Shown: positions 41,668-50,571 of the stretch, one piece after another
Position numbering within the stretch: the first letter of the stretch is position 1
Layout of the letters: each line of letters starts with the position of its first letter
Assembly: GCF_040372805.1 (NCBI RefSeq)
Contig: NZ_BAABWJ010000001.1
Location: forward strand, 372,001-436,000
DNA: 64,000 nucleotides
Reading direction: 5' to 3'
Source of the DNA: Pseudoteredinibacter isoporae_A
GTDB taxonomy: Bacteria > Pseudomonadota > Gammaproteobacteria > Pseudomonadales > Cellvibrionaceae
Position numbers and translations under genes: made by a program
Notes under the pieces: generated by a model
Database searches by the model: none
Told to the model about the DNA's origin: nothing
The model's input: the letters and a program-made list of their open reading frames with translations, nothing else

Positions 41668-43923
41668 TTGCGATTACTTAACCCACTCTGGTGCAAACCT
41701 CTATGCCTGTTCATTTCTATTGGCCAGCTATCCGCCAACCTCTACGCAGAGAGCGCATCAGACCATAACGAAAACGACATAGAAGAAATACATGTAATCG
41801 CCGACCGTTTATTCGCTGATAGCACACGCCTCAGTCCCAGCAGCCGCATCACCGCTGACGATTTAAAAGCCATTAGCCTGCTTACCGCCGAAGACAGCAT
41901 TGCGTACGAGCCGAATCTGGTTGTCCGCCGCCGTTATGTTGGTGACCCGAACGGTGTCTTGGGTATTCGCGGCTCAGGCATGTTTCAAACTGCACGCAGC
42001 CTCGTTTTTGCGGATGGTTTGCCACTGCACTATTTATTACAGACACGCTGGTCGGGTTCTCCCCGCTGGTCTTTACTGGGCCCGGATGAAATTGCCAACG
42101 CCACGGTCATCTATGGCCCCTATTCCGCTGAATATTCCGGTAACGCCATGGGCGGCGTTGTCGACATTAAAACACGCACGCCTCAAGAACGTCGTTTTAT
42201 TGTGCAAGGGCACCTGCTCAGTCAGGATTATGATGCGCTAGGCAAGAACGACAGCGTCAATGGCAATAAAATCTATATGGCCTATGAAGATAACATCGGC
42301 GACCTCAGCTTAAGCGCTTCCTACAACCGCCTGCGCAATGACAGCCAGCCCATGAGCCAATATTTCACCGAGGCCAACGAAGCCGAAACTCTGGATGAGC
42401 TTGGTGTCACAGGCTACGTTCGCGGGCAAGACAAATACGGTAACGACGTTATTTATATCGGCGACTCTGGCGCGGAGGAATCCACGACAGAACTGTATAA
42501 ACTGAAACTGAATTACCAATTGGGCAATATGCAATTGCGTGGCACCATTGCGTATGAAGATCGCATTCGAGAGGAACACAATAAACGTAATTATTTGATC
42601 GACGCCACCGGCAATACTTACTGGGGGCTCGGCAACAGAAATTTCGAACAGCGCTCACAGGAAAGGAATAGTTTGTTGTTGGGTTTCGGTGTCAGCGCTG
42701 AAATCTGGGGCAATTGGTTCTACGATATTTACACCACTAACTTTGAAATCATCAAAGACAAAGAACAGCGAAGCGGCTTGAACCCGAATGACCCTAGCTT
42801 TGGCAGCCGTAACGGTCGACTGACTCAGTTTGGCGACACCGGATGGAACACTCTGGATATCAAACTGGGCACTGACACATGGTTTGATCGCGATGATATG
42901 CGCCTCTCGATAGGATTTCTGAAGGATCGCTATCAACTCGCCATCAATGGATTTAACCTCAACGCCAGTGATGGCTCGGTTGTGTCCACCCGTTCGCCCA
43001 GCCAGGGTGAAACCTCAACCACAGCCGTATTTGCACAATGGGGCTGGCAGAGCAATGAACATCTGGATATCGCACTAGGGCTGCGTTACGAACAATGGAG
43101 AACCCAGGATGGGCTCTATAACAATATTCAAGCACCCAAACGAGACGAAAGCAGCTGGTCACCTAAATTCTCTATCGGTTATACACTGAATGAACAGTGG
43201 AGCTTACGGTATTCAGCCGCTGAGGCTTACCGTTTCCCCATCGTAGAAGAATTGTATCGTAATGAAGCTGCCGCTACGGCGGTTCTTATTGCCGATGCGA
43301 GCCTTGAACCCGAACAGGGCTTTCACCAAAACATCAGTTTGATCAATGAGTTTGATTCTGGAAAGCTACAGATCAATGTCTTCTGGGAAACCATTAAGGA
43401 TTCTATTTATAACCAACGTGGTACCATCAATGACGGCGGCAACAATATCAGTGTATCGACTTTTCTTGCCATTGATGAGGTCAACACTTCTGGCGTCGAA
43501 TTCATATACGAACAGCGCGACTTTCTCTTAAGCAAGCTCTCCCTGAGATTCAATCTGAATTATACCGATGCAGAAATTAGCGAAAACTCCGCCAACACCC
43601 GCATCGAAGGCAATGACCTTCCGAGGATTCCCAGTTGGCGCTCGAATCTTATGCTCAGCTATCCGCTCAACGATCAACTGAGTCTGCATTCCAGTTTCCG
43701 CTATGCCAGCAACAGCCATGGCGATCTCGACAACAGTGACGGTGGCAGCGAGGTCTTCGGTGCAATTGACGACTACTTCTTTGTTAACAGTAAAGTCAGC
43801 TGGCGGATGAATGACGCGCTGTCCATTAGCGCTGGCGTTGACAATATATTTAACGACACGGCGTACGTGGCACACCCATGGCCATCGCGCAGTTATTATC
43901 TCGAAGGGCGATATCAGTTCTGA
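41668..43923 (+). CDS. TonB-dependent outer-membrane receptor
   Basis: A 751-residue receptor that imports a ligand (siderophore, haem, cobalamin or other) using TonB energy. Order: signal peptide (about 1-27), a TonB-box-like segment DIEEIHVIADRL, plug domain (about 45-165; ATVIYGPYSAEYSGNAMGG) and a 22-strand type barrel, ending with the usual C-terminal phenylalanine (LEGRYQF). The start is TTG, preceded by AAGGGGA at a good distance. The stop overlaps the start of a PepSY gene by one base. The membrane LytTR gene lies just upstream. PepSY pairing favours an iron-siderophore ligand. Confidence 0.92.
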   Translation: MRLLNPLWCKPLCLFISIGQLSANLYAESASDHNENDIEEIHVIADRLFADSTRLSPSSRITADDLKAISLLTAEDSIAYEPNLVVRRRYVGDPNGVLGIRGSGMFQTARSLVFADGLPLHYLLQTRWSGSPRWSLLGPDEIANATVIYGPYSAEYSGNAMGGVVDIKTRTPQERRFIVQGHLLSQDYDALGKNDSVNGNKIYMAYEDNIGDLSLSASYNRLRNDSQPMSQYFTEANEAETLDELGVTGYVRGQDKYGNDVIYIGDSGAEESTTELYKLKLNYQLGNMQLRGTIAYEDRIREEHNKRNYLIDATGNTYWGLGNRNFEQRSQERNSLLLGFGVSAEIWGNWFYDIYTTNFEIIKDKEQRSGLNPNDPSFGSRNGRLTQFGDTGWNTLDIKLGTDTWFDRDDMRLSIGFLKDRYQLAINGFNLNASDGSVVSTRSPSQGETSTTAVFAQWGWQSNEHLDIALGLRYEQWRTQDGLYNNIQAPKRDESSWSPKFSIGYTLNEQWSLRYSAAEAYRFPIVEELYRNEAAATAVLIADASLEPEQGFHQNISLINEFDSGKLQINVFWETIKDSIYNQRGTINDGGNNISVSTFLAIDEVNTSGVEFIYEQRDFLLSKLSLRFNLNYTDAEISENSANTRIEGNDLPRIPSWRSNLMLSYPLNDQLSLHSSFRYASNSHGDLDNSDGGSEVFGAIDDYFFVNSKVSWRMNDALSISAGVDNIFNDTAYVAHPWPSRSYYLEGRYQF

Positions 43924-45335
43924 TGCTGTCATCGAAAGAACAAAAGCGCCTTGCCTTGGAAAGAGTGCTTTGGCGCTGGCATTTTTGGGCAGGCCTTCTA
44001 TGTCTGCCAGTAATCCTGACGCTTGCCACCAGCGGCGGCATTTATCTGTTTAAAACAGAGTATCAACAGTGGCATGATCAACGCCTGCTGGATAACGCGA
44101 AGTCCATACCCGTCTCTCAGAATCCCCACGATCTTGAGCGCAGCATCACTCAACTCCTGACAAGTCGCCCGGACGCGCGCTTCAAGAAACTCCAAATCAG
44201 CCAGCCAGACAATCCCATCGTTCAGATTGAACTTAAAGAAGGCAAACAACGAAAACTGTACTGGCTGAATCGTCAAACCGGCGAAGTGCTGAAAGAAGCC
44301 ATAAAAGGCCAGCAATTGATGTCATGGCTAAAAAAGCTTCACGGCGAATTGCATGCCGGCAAAATGGGCTCCTATGTCGTTGAACTGGCGGCACAATGGT
44401 GCATCGTTTTGATTCTCTGTGGCCTCTGGCTGAGCTATTTGCGCCAACAAAAACGAAGCCCCAATAAAAGAACCGCCTTTCGGCAGGTATTTTGGCCCTC
44501 AGGTAAGCAATCCGCATACTGGCCCAGGCATTGGCATCAACTGCTTGGCAGCTGGTTCGCGTTTGCCATTCTTCTCCTGTTGATTTCAGGGTTGCCCTGG
44601 ACTCAACTCTGGGGCAGCGGATTCAAAGAATTACAGAAGCTCGCTGGCTGGAATAGTCCTGGACAGGAATGGCGAATTACTTTGCAATCGAACGATCAAC
44701 GCGCGTTGATCGATAATTCACTCTGGCAGATTACCAACCAAGAGGAACAGACCAAGCCATTACTCTCACAAGACCGGCCCGGCCCGGCTTCCAGATCCAA
44801 GGACATTGGACTCAATCAAGTCCTGAATAGAATGCACTCGGAATCCTGGGCGTATCCCATTACCATACAGCCCCCCAATCACCCCAAGGGAGTATGGTCA
44901 GTACGGGCCATGCACAGCGACCGCAGCCGCCGCAAAACCGTTCACTTTGATCGCTGGAGCGGAGAAGAGTTAATGCGAATTGAGTTTCATCACTATCACC
45001 CGGTCAAGCAACTCGCCTCCCATGGCATCGCCATGCATGAAGGTGCCTTGTTCGGACGCCTGAACCAATGTCTGGGTGCACTCACGGCACTTGGGCTTGT
45101 CGTCCTCAGCTTATTTGCTTTTGTCAGCTGGTGGAAACGTCGCCCTCAAACCACACCCACGACGGCCGCACACACGTTCCGACGCAGCCCATCAACACTG
45201 CTCGGCCTGCTGATGCTCATGCTCCTCCTCCCGTTGTTTGGCGCCAGTCTGATTCTGGTGTATCTCGCCGACAAAATATTCACTCGGAGCAAATCAACCG
45301 TTGAGAGCCGACTGAGTTCTGACGATACCCAATAA
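43923..45335 (+). CDS. PepSY-associated membrane protein (probable siderophore reductase)
   Basis: A 470-residue PepSY_TM protein with four main membrane segments: FWAGLLCLPVILTLATSGGI near 20-40, VELAAQWCIVLILCGLWLSY near 160, SWFAFAILLLLISG near 215 and one near 385; a further hydrophobic segment lies near the end. Histidines within WRWHFWAG and RHWHQLLG and the KLHGELH region are typical of the group that reduces ferric siderophores in the inner membrane. Start ATG overlaps the receptor stop (TGATG), so the two are translationally coupled. Function is by family analogy. Confidence 0.85.
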   Translation: MLSSKEQKRLALERVLWRWHFWAGLLCLPVILTLATSGGIYLFKTEYQQWHDQRLLDNAKSIPVSQNPHDLERSITQLLTSRPDARFKKLQISQPDNPIVQIELKEGKQRKLYWLNRQTGEVLKEAIKGQQLMSWLKKLHGELHAGKMGSYVVELAAQWCIVLILCGLWLSYLRQQKRSPNKRTAFRQVFWPSGKQSAYWPRHWHQLLGSWFAFAILLLLISGLPWTQLWGSGFKELQKLAGWNSPGQEWRITLQSNDQRALIDNSLWQITNQEEQTKPLLSQDRPGPASRSKDIGLNQVLNRMHSESWAYPITIQPPNHPKGVWSVRAMHSDRSRRKTVHFDRWSGEELMRIEFHHYHPVKQLASHGIAMHEGALFGRLNQCLGALTALGLVVLSLFAFVSWWKRRPQTTPTTAAHTFRRSPSTLLGLLMLMLLLPLFGASLILVYLADKIFTRSKSTVESRLSSDDTQ

Positions 45336-45387
45336 CCGTAATTCTCACGCCCCAAAGTATTAAATAGCAATACCATCAACAAATCGG

Positions 45388-45415
45388 TTGACCCAAAAGT
45401 TCTATTCCCTAGTAT
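45388..45415 (+). promoter_or_regulatory. Candidate sigma-70 promoter for the zinc-ribbon gene
   Basis: TTGACC (45388-45393) and TAGTAT (45410-45415) are separated by 16 bases. Both are close to consensus, and they lie 33 bases before the chosen ATG, giving a short leader. It also falls in the gap after the PepSY gene, so the downstream gene probably has its own transcript. Confidence 0.4.
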
Positions 45416-45447
45416 GGTGCTCTGTATTTGACTTATTAGGGACTGTC

Positions 45448-46575
45448 ATGAAATCCAGCCGCCAACTCAGTAAGATTGTCAATATCTTTCTTCATATCAT
45501 CGCCCTGGTGTTTACCTATTTTCTGCTTCAAGGGGGCTCGTTGATTATTGAGAGCCTACCCAACCGACACACTCAAACACAACTGGAAGACTACCTGGAC
45601 AAAGCTCAGCTGGATGCTCTCGATAAGTCACTCGATGCCAGCAATCTCGAAGCCGAAACCCTGAGTTTCAATCAACAAAGTGTCAAAACAGAGCTGAAGG
45701 GCTTAAAAGACGTCCTCGCCATTCAGCAGCAAAACTACAAGGAAATGCTCGCTTCGCGTTATGTTACCGAAGACAACCAGAGTAACCGCCAAGTTGAGCA
45801 GATTCGCCAAAAAATTGAGCAAGGGCGCGTAGCCATCACGGAAGTCACCCAGAAAAGCAATCAGCTGAAACAACAGCTGCTGCAAAATCAACAAACGCGA
45901 AATCAGATCCAACAGGAAATTCAAGACCTCAAAGGCGAAGCACGTAAAGTCCTGCGTCAGGAACAACGCAGTAATACGTTAAAAGCGTTTTTGATTCGCC
46001 TCTTGTTTGTGTTGCCCTTGATGGCGATTGCGGTGTTCCTGTTCAAGCGTTTTCGCGACTCAAGTTACTGGCCCTTTGTGTATGGTTGGGGTTATTTCTC
46101 GTTGTATGCTTTTTTTATTGAATTGGTTCCTTATTTTCCAAGCTACGGTGGTTACGTGCGATCCATCGTCGGAATCGTCGCCTGCTTCCTGGTTGGGCGC
46201 TTCCTGATCCACAAGCTTCAGGACTACCTGGAAAAGAAACGGGAAATGGAGCAACGTGACGAAGAGAGTCGTCGCAGCAGCTTGCAAAACAATGAACGTA
46301 ATCTGGAAAATTCTTTCGAGAAAATTCACAAAGGTATTTGCCCATCCTGCGATCGAAAGTTTGTCAGCCCGGATAACAAATATTGTGTCTACTGTGGTCT
46401 ATGCATTAAACGTGAATGCCAAACCTGCAACACTCTTCAGGTGAGCTTTAATCAGTTCTGTTTCGAATGCGGAGAACCTCATCGTGAAGTGCAGGAAAAC
46501 GAGCACTCCGAAGAGCACGCCGCTGAACCAAACGACGGCATCAATAGCAGCCCACCAACGCCCTCGGGGGTTTAG
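45448..46575 (+). CDS. Unidentified membrane protein with coiled coil and double zinc ribbon
   Basis: I do not recognise the family. The 375-residue protein has an N-terminal membrane segment (about 10-34), a long Gln-rich coiled coil (about 75-178), a block of two or three membrane segments (about 180-255) and a charged helix (255-295). Its C-terminus carries eight regularly placed cysteines: 298/301 with 313/316, and 324/327 with 338/341, two CxxC-x(10-11)-CxxC zinc ribbons; Cys319 is extra. The tail is acidic. The ATG giving MKSSRQLSKIVNIF is the likely start. A sensor or scaffold that presents zinc ribbons in the cytoplasm is one reading. No link to its neighbours is evident. Confidence 0.75.
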   Translation: MKSSRQLSKIVNIFLHIIALVFTYFLLQGGSLIIESLPNRHTQTQLEDYLDKAQLDALDKSLDASNLEAETLSFNQQSVKTELKGLKDVLAIQQQNYKEMLASRYVTEDNQSNRQVEQIRQKIEQGRVAITEVTQKSNQLKQQLLQNQQTRNQIQQEIQDLKGEARKVLRQEQRSNTLKAFLIRLLFVLPLMAIAVFLFKRFRDSSYWPFVYGWGYFSLYAFFIELVPYFPSYGGYVRSIVGIVACFLVGRFLIHKLQDYLEKKREMEQRDEESRRSSLQNNERNLENSFEKIHKGICPSCDRKFVSPDNKYCVYCGLCIKRECQTCNTLQVSFNQFCFECGEPHREVQENEHSEEHAAEPNDGINSSPPTPSGV

Positions 46576-46614
46576 AGCACCGCAGGTCAAGTGAAACCTT
46601 AGATTTAGAAAACC

Positions 46615-47001
46615 TTAGGCTGAGTGCTGGTGCTTTTCCAGCCACTCAGCCTCTTCCCCTGGCTCAGGCAAGATAACACCCCCTTCCATTACCCAACTCG
46701 CGGGCACTGGAAAAAGCTGATACTCAATCCTCGATCGTGGTACTGAGCTTATGCATTCTATGCGTTGGACAATGTCTTGTTCAATGTCGTCATTCAACTG
46801 CTGAGTACGCCCCGCTCGGACAGAAGCCAAAACGTGTAAATCAATGCCTTCTCGCAAAGGTAGGTTTTCCGAGAAAATAACTTGCACGAAAGTTCTTGGA
46901 GCTTCGGTATGAGCACAATGAACATCCGTAATCATTCCCGCTACCTTCGCTTTGATCCCAGCCGATAGCTCTCCACGCGTTGAAACAGTATAAAGAGGCA
47001 T
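46615..47001 (-). CDS. Tautomerase-family protein with N-terminal proline
   Basis: A 128-residue protein beginning MPLYTVSTRGELSAGIKAKV. Proline directly after Met is the catalytic residue of the 4-oxalocrotonate tautomerase superfamily once Met is removed. The block TFVQVIFSENLPL is a typical second beta-strand segment, and the length suggests a fused (two-repeat) or cis-CaaD-like member. I chose the ATG that exposes Pro; the frame runs ten codons further up. It is ten bases downstream of a related gene without the proline. Substrate unknown. Confidence 0.72.
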   Translation of the reverse strand: MPLYTVSTRGELSAGIKAKVAGMITDVHCAHTEAPRTFVQVIFSENLPLREGIDLHVLASVRAGRTQQLNDDIEQDIVQRIECISSVPRSRIEYQLFPVPASWVMEGGVILPEPGEEAEWLEKHQHSA

Positions 47002-47011
47002 AACAGATTCC

Positions 47012-47476
47012 TCAGGACTTAAGATTGACACTGAATGATGTGTAACCTCGAAACCACTTTTTCAACAAAGCCGCGAGAGACATCAAAACAAAATGGGACT
47101 TGGCTTTACGTTTATTCAAACGCCCTCTGGACAATTGCATGTATTTCGCCACCATTTCTTCGTTCATCGCATTGGCAATGATTTCATTCACACTGCAACC
47201 CGTTACCTTCATCCAATCCTGACAAATCGCATGCATAAACTGCTCGCGATTCTTTTGCTGAATGTCACTGGGAACTGGCAGCAAGAGGGTTGAAGTTGTG
47301 GATGGTCCTCCGGCGAGGAAAGCTTGCCCCGCAGGTATCCTCTGCCAGATCACACTGACCGACACATGGGAATCCACAAGACCATAGGCGTTCTCTATAG
47401 CAATCTGAAGCTCTTTAAAACACGACTCCCACACTCCGCCTTCATGTACCGACGCCATTACTTGGTATTTTTTCAT
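47012..47476 (-). CDS. Tautomerase-like protein lacking the N-terminal proline
   Basis: A 154-residue protein beginning MKKYQVMASVHEG, with GGGGA upstream. The region REQFMHAICQDWMKVTGCSV resembles the helix of tautomerase-superfamily proteins, but no Pro follows the initial Met, so classic catalysis is not expected. It may be the non-catalytic partner of a heteromer with the next gene, with which it is cotranscribed (10-base gap). The family call is tentative. A LysR gene is divergent from it. Confidence 0.55.
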   Translation of the reverse strand: MKKYQVMASVHEGGVWESCFKELQIAIENAYGLVDSHVSVSVIWQRIPAGQAFLAGGPSTTSTLLLPVPSDIQQKNREQFMHAICQDWMKVTGCSVNEIIANAMNEEMVAKYMQLSRGRLNKRKAKSHFVLMSLAALLKKWFRGYTSFSVNLKS

Positions 47477-47687
47477 TGTCTTTCCCCGTATTCATTTACT
47501 GGTTCTTTTCAAAGATGCCAGCAGAGCAATAGTCTAAAACCGGACCACTACTCTGGGTACTGAAATCATTTTCTCAGGGCTACAAAAAAAGGTTATACCC
47601 CCGATCGATTCTGGCGACATTCAATAGTAGATTTTGGCATTCACACGATGCACACTGGGCTGACATTAAGCCGCTAGGGAGTTTGAC

Positions 47688-48584
47688 GTGCTAGACATCT
47701 CAGACATCACGTTAATCAGCACGATAACCGCAGAAGGCAGCATCAATAAAGCGTCCGAGAAGCTCAACCTCTCTCAGCCCACACTCAGCAAGCGTCTTGG
47801 TCGTTTAGAAGAAAAACTGGGCTTGGAACTTTTCTACAGAGGCTCCAGCGGTATGATTGCCACGGAAGCAGCGCTCTATCTTCAAGCCGCAGCCGTCGAC
47901 TTGGAAAACCAACTCTCAGCTGTCTCTCGACAAATACAGCTGATGAGCAATAAGTCCTCAGGTTTTGTGTCTATTGGTGTCGGACCTATTGTCGAACAGC
48001 TGTTTGTTCCAAAAGTACTCTTGGATTTCGCTGAAGCAGAGCATCGTTTTTCAGTTCGCATCCATGTCGACTCAGCCGAAAACCTACTAAAGGCCCTGCG
48101 ACAAGGCAGCATCGACTTGGCCATAGGCCCTTTCAGCACCGAAGAAGCTGACACAGACCTCAAGGAAATTTTGAACCATTCCGAACCCTGCTCCGTTCTA
48201 ATGAGGTATGACCACAAACTGGCGATCAATGACAATATCCGCTTTGAAGACATTCAATCTCACAAACTGATTTCAGCCACCGTTCCTGCGTCAATGGCTT
48301 CCGATGTTGACCATGTTGCTCAAGAGCAATTTCAGCCCAACATCGTGTACAACAGTTTTTCGATGGCGAAGAATATTATTTCCAACAGTGATTACCTCAC
48401 CATTGGGCCTGCATCGATGTTTCACCAAGAAATCTCGAATAAAGAACTTGTCGCCAGACCTCTGGAAAGCCAGCCCCAGTGGACCTGTCGGTGCTTCGTT
48501 AAACCTGAAGTACGGTGCATTCCTATTGTGCAGGAAGTGATTGGATTGTTTAGTCAGTATATGGAACCTGTGCCGAGTGAATAG
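47688..48584 (+). CDS. LysR-family transcriptional regulator, divergent from tautomerase genes
   Basis: A 298-residue LysR-type regulator. The HTH covers about 1-60 (ISTITAEGSINKASEKLNLS, QPTLSKRLGRLEEKLG), and the co-inducer domain covers about 85-290. The start codon is GTG with GGGAG six bases upstream. A 211-base divergent spacer separates it from the tautomerase-like pair, which it probably controls. The ligand is unknown. Confidence 0.86.
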   Translation: MLDISDITLISTITAEGSINKASEKLNLSQPTLSKRLGRLEEKLGLELFYRGSSGMIATEAALYLQAAAVDLENQLSAVSRQIQLMSNKSSGFVSIGVGPIVEQLFVPKVLLDFAEAEHRFSVRIHVDSAENLLKALRQGSIDLAIGPFSTEEADTDLKEILNHSEPCSVLMRYDHKLAINDNIRFEDIQSHKLISATVPASMASDVDHVAQEQFQPNIVYNSFSMAKNIISNSDYLTIGPASMFHQEISNKELVARPLESQPQWTCRCFVKPEVRCIPIVQEVIGLFSQYMEPVPSE

Positions 48585-48615
48585 ATCAGCGTCAACCTTC
48601 TATTATCCATCAACA

Positions 48616-49194
48616 TCAGCGTTTGGAAAAACGTTCCATATTTTCCTGCCGTTTTCGATCGCTTTTTTTCAACATAACGTAAGTTGCGCCTGCGCCACCA
48701 TGATGTTTTTGAGCGGAATGAAACGCCAGCACGGCGTCAATTTGTGGAAGCCAGTGAGCAACGGCACTTTTTAGCAGGCCGGACTGTTGCCGTCCTTCGC
48801 CTTTACCGTGGGTAATTAAACTGCAGCGAATATCGTGCGCGAGACAATCTTTAATGAATTGATACACCGCGCGACGCCCTTGCTCGACGGTCATATGATG
48901 CAAGTCCAGACGGGCTTCGATTTGATATTTACCCAAGCGTAGATTTTTATACACCCCATGTTGAACACCTGGGCGTTGATAGCCGATAATTTCCAATGGA
49001 TCAATTGGCTCAATACACTCATCCGAGAGAGGGTCGCCTTGATGGCTGGGCATTTCTTCTACGGCGGCTTTCTTCCGATGCTCCAGACCGGGACTTTGGG
49101 CTTTCCCCGATTGCAGGTTCACGCGCTTAGGCTGTTTAATGGGTTTGACATCCGCCATGCTCTGACGGAAAAAGTCTTCATCGTCGCTCATCAT
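48616..49194 (-). CDS. Smr-domain protein (MutS2 C-terminal-like nuclease family)
   Basis: A 192-residue protein with a variable N-terminus (about 1-90) and an Smr domain (about 95-185). Key blocks are LDLHHMTVEQ, THGKGEG and GGAGATYVMLK. Homologues such as E. coli SmrB (YfcN) nick mRNA at stalled, collided ribosomes; the LDLH block is part of that active site. The start is one of two adjacent ATG codons (MMSDDED). It lies 21 bases beyond the acyl-CoA thioesterase gene on the same strand. Confidence 0.88.
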   Translation of the reverse strand: MMSDDEDFFRQSMADVKPIKQPKRVNLQSGKAQSPGLEHRKKAAVEEMPSHQGDPLSDECIEPIDPLEIIGYQRPGVQHGVYKNLRLGKYQIEARLDLHHMTVEQGRRAVYQFIKDCLAHDIRCSLITHGKGEGRQQSGLLKSAVAHWLPQIDAVLAFHSAQKHHGGAGATYVMLKKSDRKRQENMERFSKR

Positions 49195-49215
49195 TCAAGC
49201 CTGCCTAACTGATTC

Positions 49216-49665
49216 TTACTCGCCGGAATCCACCAGCACCGCTCCGTAACCGTCACGGAATTCGGCTGGCATACGACGCGGGCGACCACTGCTCATTTCA
49301 ATGCAGACAACCTTCCATTGGCCACGCAATACTGTGGCAGCATCACTTGCACGTACGATTTGAAACCGACGGATCATGCTCAACTTACCGTCGCTTTCAG
49401 TAATCCAGGTGGCTACCCGTAATTCATCGTTCAACAAGCTTGCCTGCAGGTATTCGTACTCGGCTTTTTGAATAGCCATAGCGCGATCAAGCGCACGATA
49501 CGCTTCGATATCCAACCCAAGATGGCAGGAATGGGCCCAACCGGCCATTTCACACCATTTCACATACACGGCATTATTAGCATGATTCAGACCGTCAATA
49601 TCTTCCTCAGCCACCGTTACATCAACCGTAAAAGGATTTGGGTAATCCCAAGCAATCGCTGTCAT
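49216..49665 (-). CDS. Acyl-CoA thioesterase, YbgC/4HBT-like
   Basis: A 149-residue hotdog protein. EEDIDGLNHANNAVYVKWCE (about 20-39) carries the catalytic Asp/His-Asn pattern of the 4HBT family. The ATG giving MTAIAWDYPNPF is chosen; an ATG 11 codons upstream would overlap the radical SAM gene by 19 bases. It is probably cotranscribed with the radical SAM and Smr genes around it. The substrate is unknown, and this is the third hotdog thioesterase in the window. Confidence 0.84.
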   Translation of the reverse strand: MTAIAWDYPNPFTVDVTVAEEDIDGLNHANNAVYVKWCEMAGWAHSCHLGLDIEAYRALDRAMAIQKAEYEYLQASLLNDELRVATWITESDGKLSMIRRFQIVRASDAATVLRGQWKVVCIEMSSGRPRRMPAEFRDGYGAVLVDSGE

Positions 49666-49679
49666 CTCGTTCAATCCTG

Positions 49680-50570
49680 TTACAAGCCCCGCTGCCATTC
49701 CTGACGCAGCGGAATCATTCCCGGTTTGTTAATCGCGGTACGAACGGTATTGAGTAGGGTATGTTTATCTTTCCCCAACACGCCTTTCAACACCAAATAA
49801 TTCGATGCATGGTCGCTTCGGAATATGGTTTTATCCAGTTCGAGATTCTCGAGCAACAACTCCATTTCTCGAAACAGCTCAAGTTGTTCCAGTTTGCGCC
49901 AGGGAATTTCAAAAGCGTCTTCAAAATCACTACTGCCTTGGGGAAACTCCACCACCAGGGTAGACAAATAATCCGGCTGAGCTTCGTTCATTAAACGTGC
50001 GGAGTTACGTGCGTGCTGCTCGCTCAAACTTGGCCCACCCAAACCGTTTAAAATCATCACTGAGCTTTTCATACCGGCGGCTTTGATTTTCTTTAAAGCA
50101 TCCAGGGAGCTGTCGTAGCTTTCCCCTTTGCGCACTCTCGCCAACACCTCGTCATCACCGGATTCACAACCCACATACATCAAGCTCAAACCGAGTTCAC
50201 GCAATGTTTGCAGCTCTTCTACGGTTTTATTTTTTAAGTTGCGAGGCAGACAGTAGGAAGACACCCGGCTAATATGAGGGAAGTATTCTCTGATCAACTG
50301 CAAAATTTCGCGCAACCGCCTTACCGACAGAGTCATCGCATCGCCATCGGCCAGGAAAATCCGCTGGACCGGATAGCCCGCCTCCGCGATTTGGCGCAGT
50401 TCAGCTTCAATCACATCGATTTTTTTGGGCTTAAAGCGCTTCTGCTCCAGAGTGTACATCTCGCAGAAGGTGCACTTATTGTATGAGCAACCGTTGGCGA
50501 CTTGCAGGATCAGCGATTTCCACTCGCTTGGGGGGCGAAAAACCGGCTCAATATAGTTCAGAGGGTACAT
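49680..50570 (-). CDS. Radical SAM protein
   Basis: A 296-residue radical SAM enzyme of the B12-free Elp3/HemN-like type. The cluster motif CSYNKCTFC (CxxxCxxC, about 29-37) is followed by the FLADGDAM strand. GCESGDDEVLARVRKGES is the block seen in MiaB/YgiQ-like and coproporphyrinogen-dehydrogenase-like families. I use the ATG giving MYPLNYIEPVFRPPSEW, immediately after the DUF2750 stop codon; the frame is open 66 codons upstream but overlaps that gene. No substrate can be named. Confidence 0.85.
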   Translation of the reverse strand: MYPLNYIEPVFRPPSEWKSLILQVANGCSYNKCTFCEMYTLEQKRFKPKKIDVIEAELRQIAEAGYPVQRIFLADGDAMTLSVRRLREILQLIREYFPHISRVSSYCLPRNLKNKTVEELQTLRELGLSLMYVGCESGDDEVLARVRKGESYDSSLDALKKIKAAGMKSSVMILNGLGGPSLSEQHARNSARLMNEAQPDYLSTLVVEFPQGSSDFEDAFEIPWRKLEQLELFREMELLLENLELDKTIFRSDHASNYLVLKGVLGKDKHTLLNTVRTAINKPGMIPLRQEWQRGL

Positions 50571-50571
50571 A

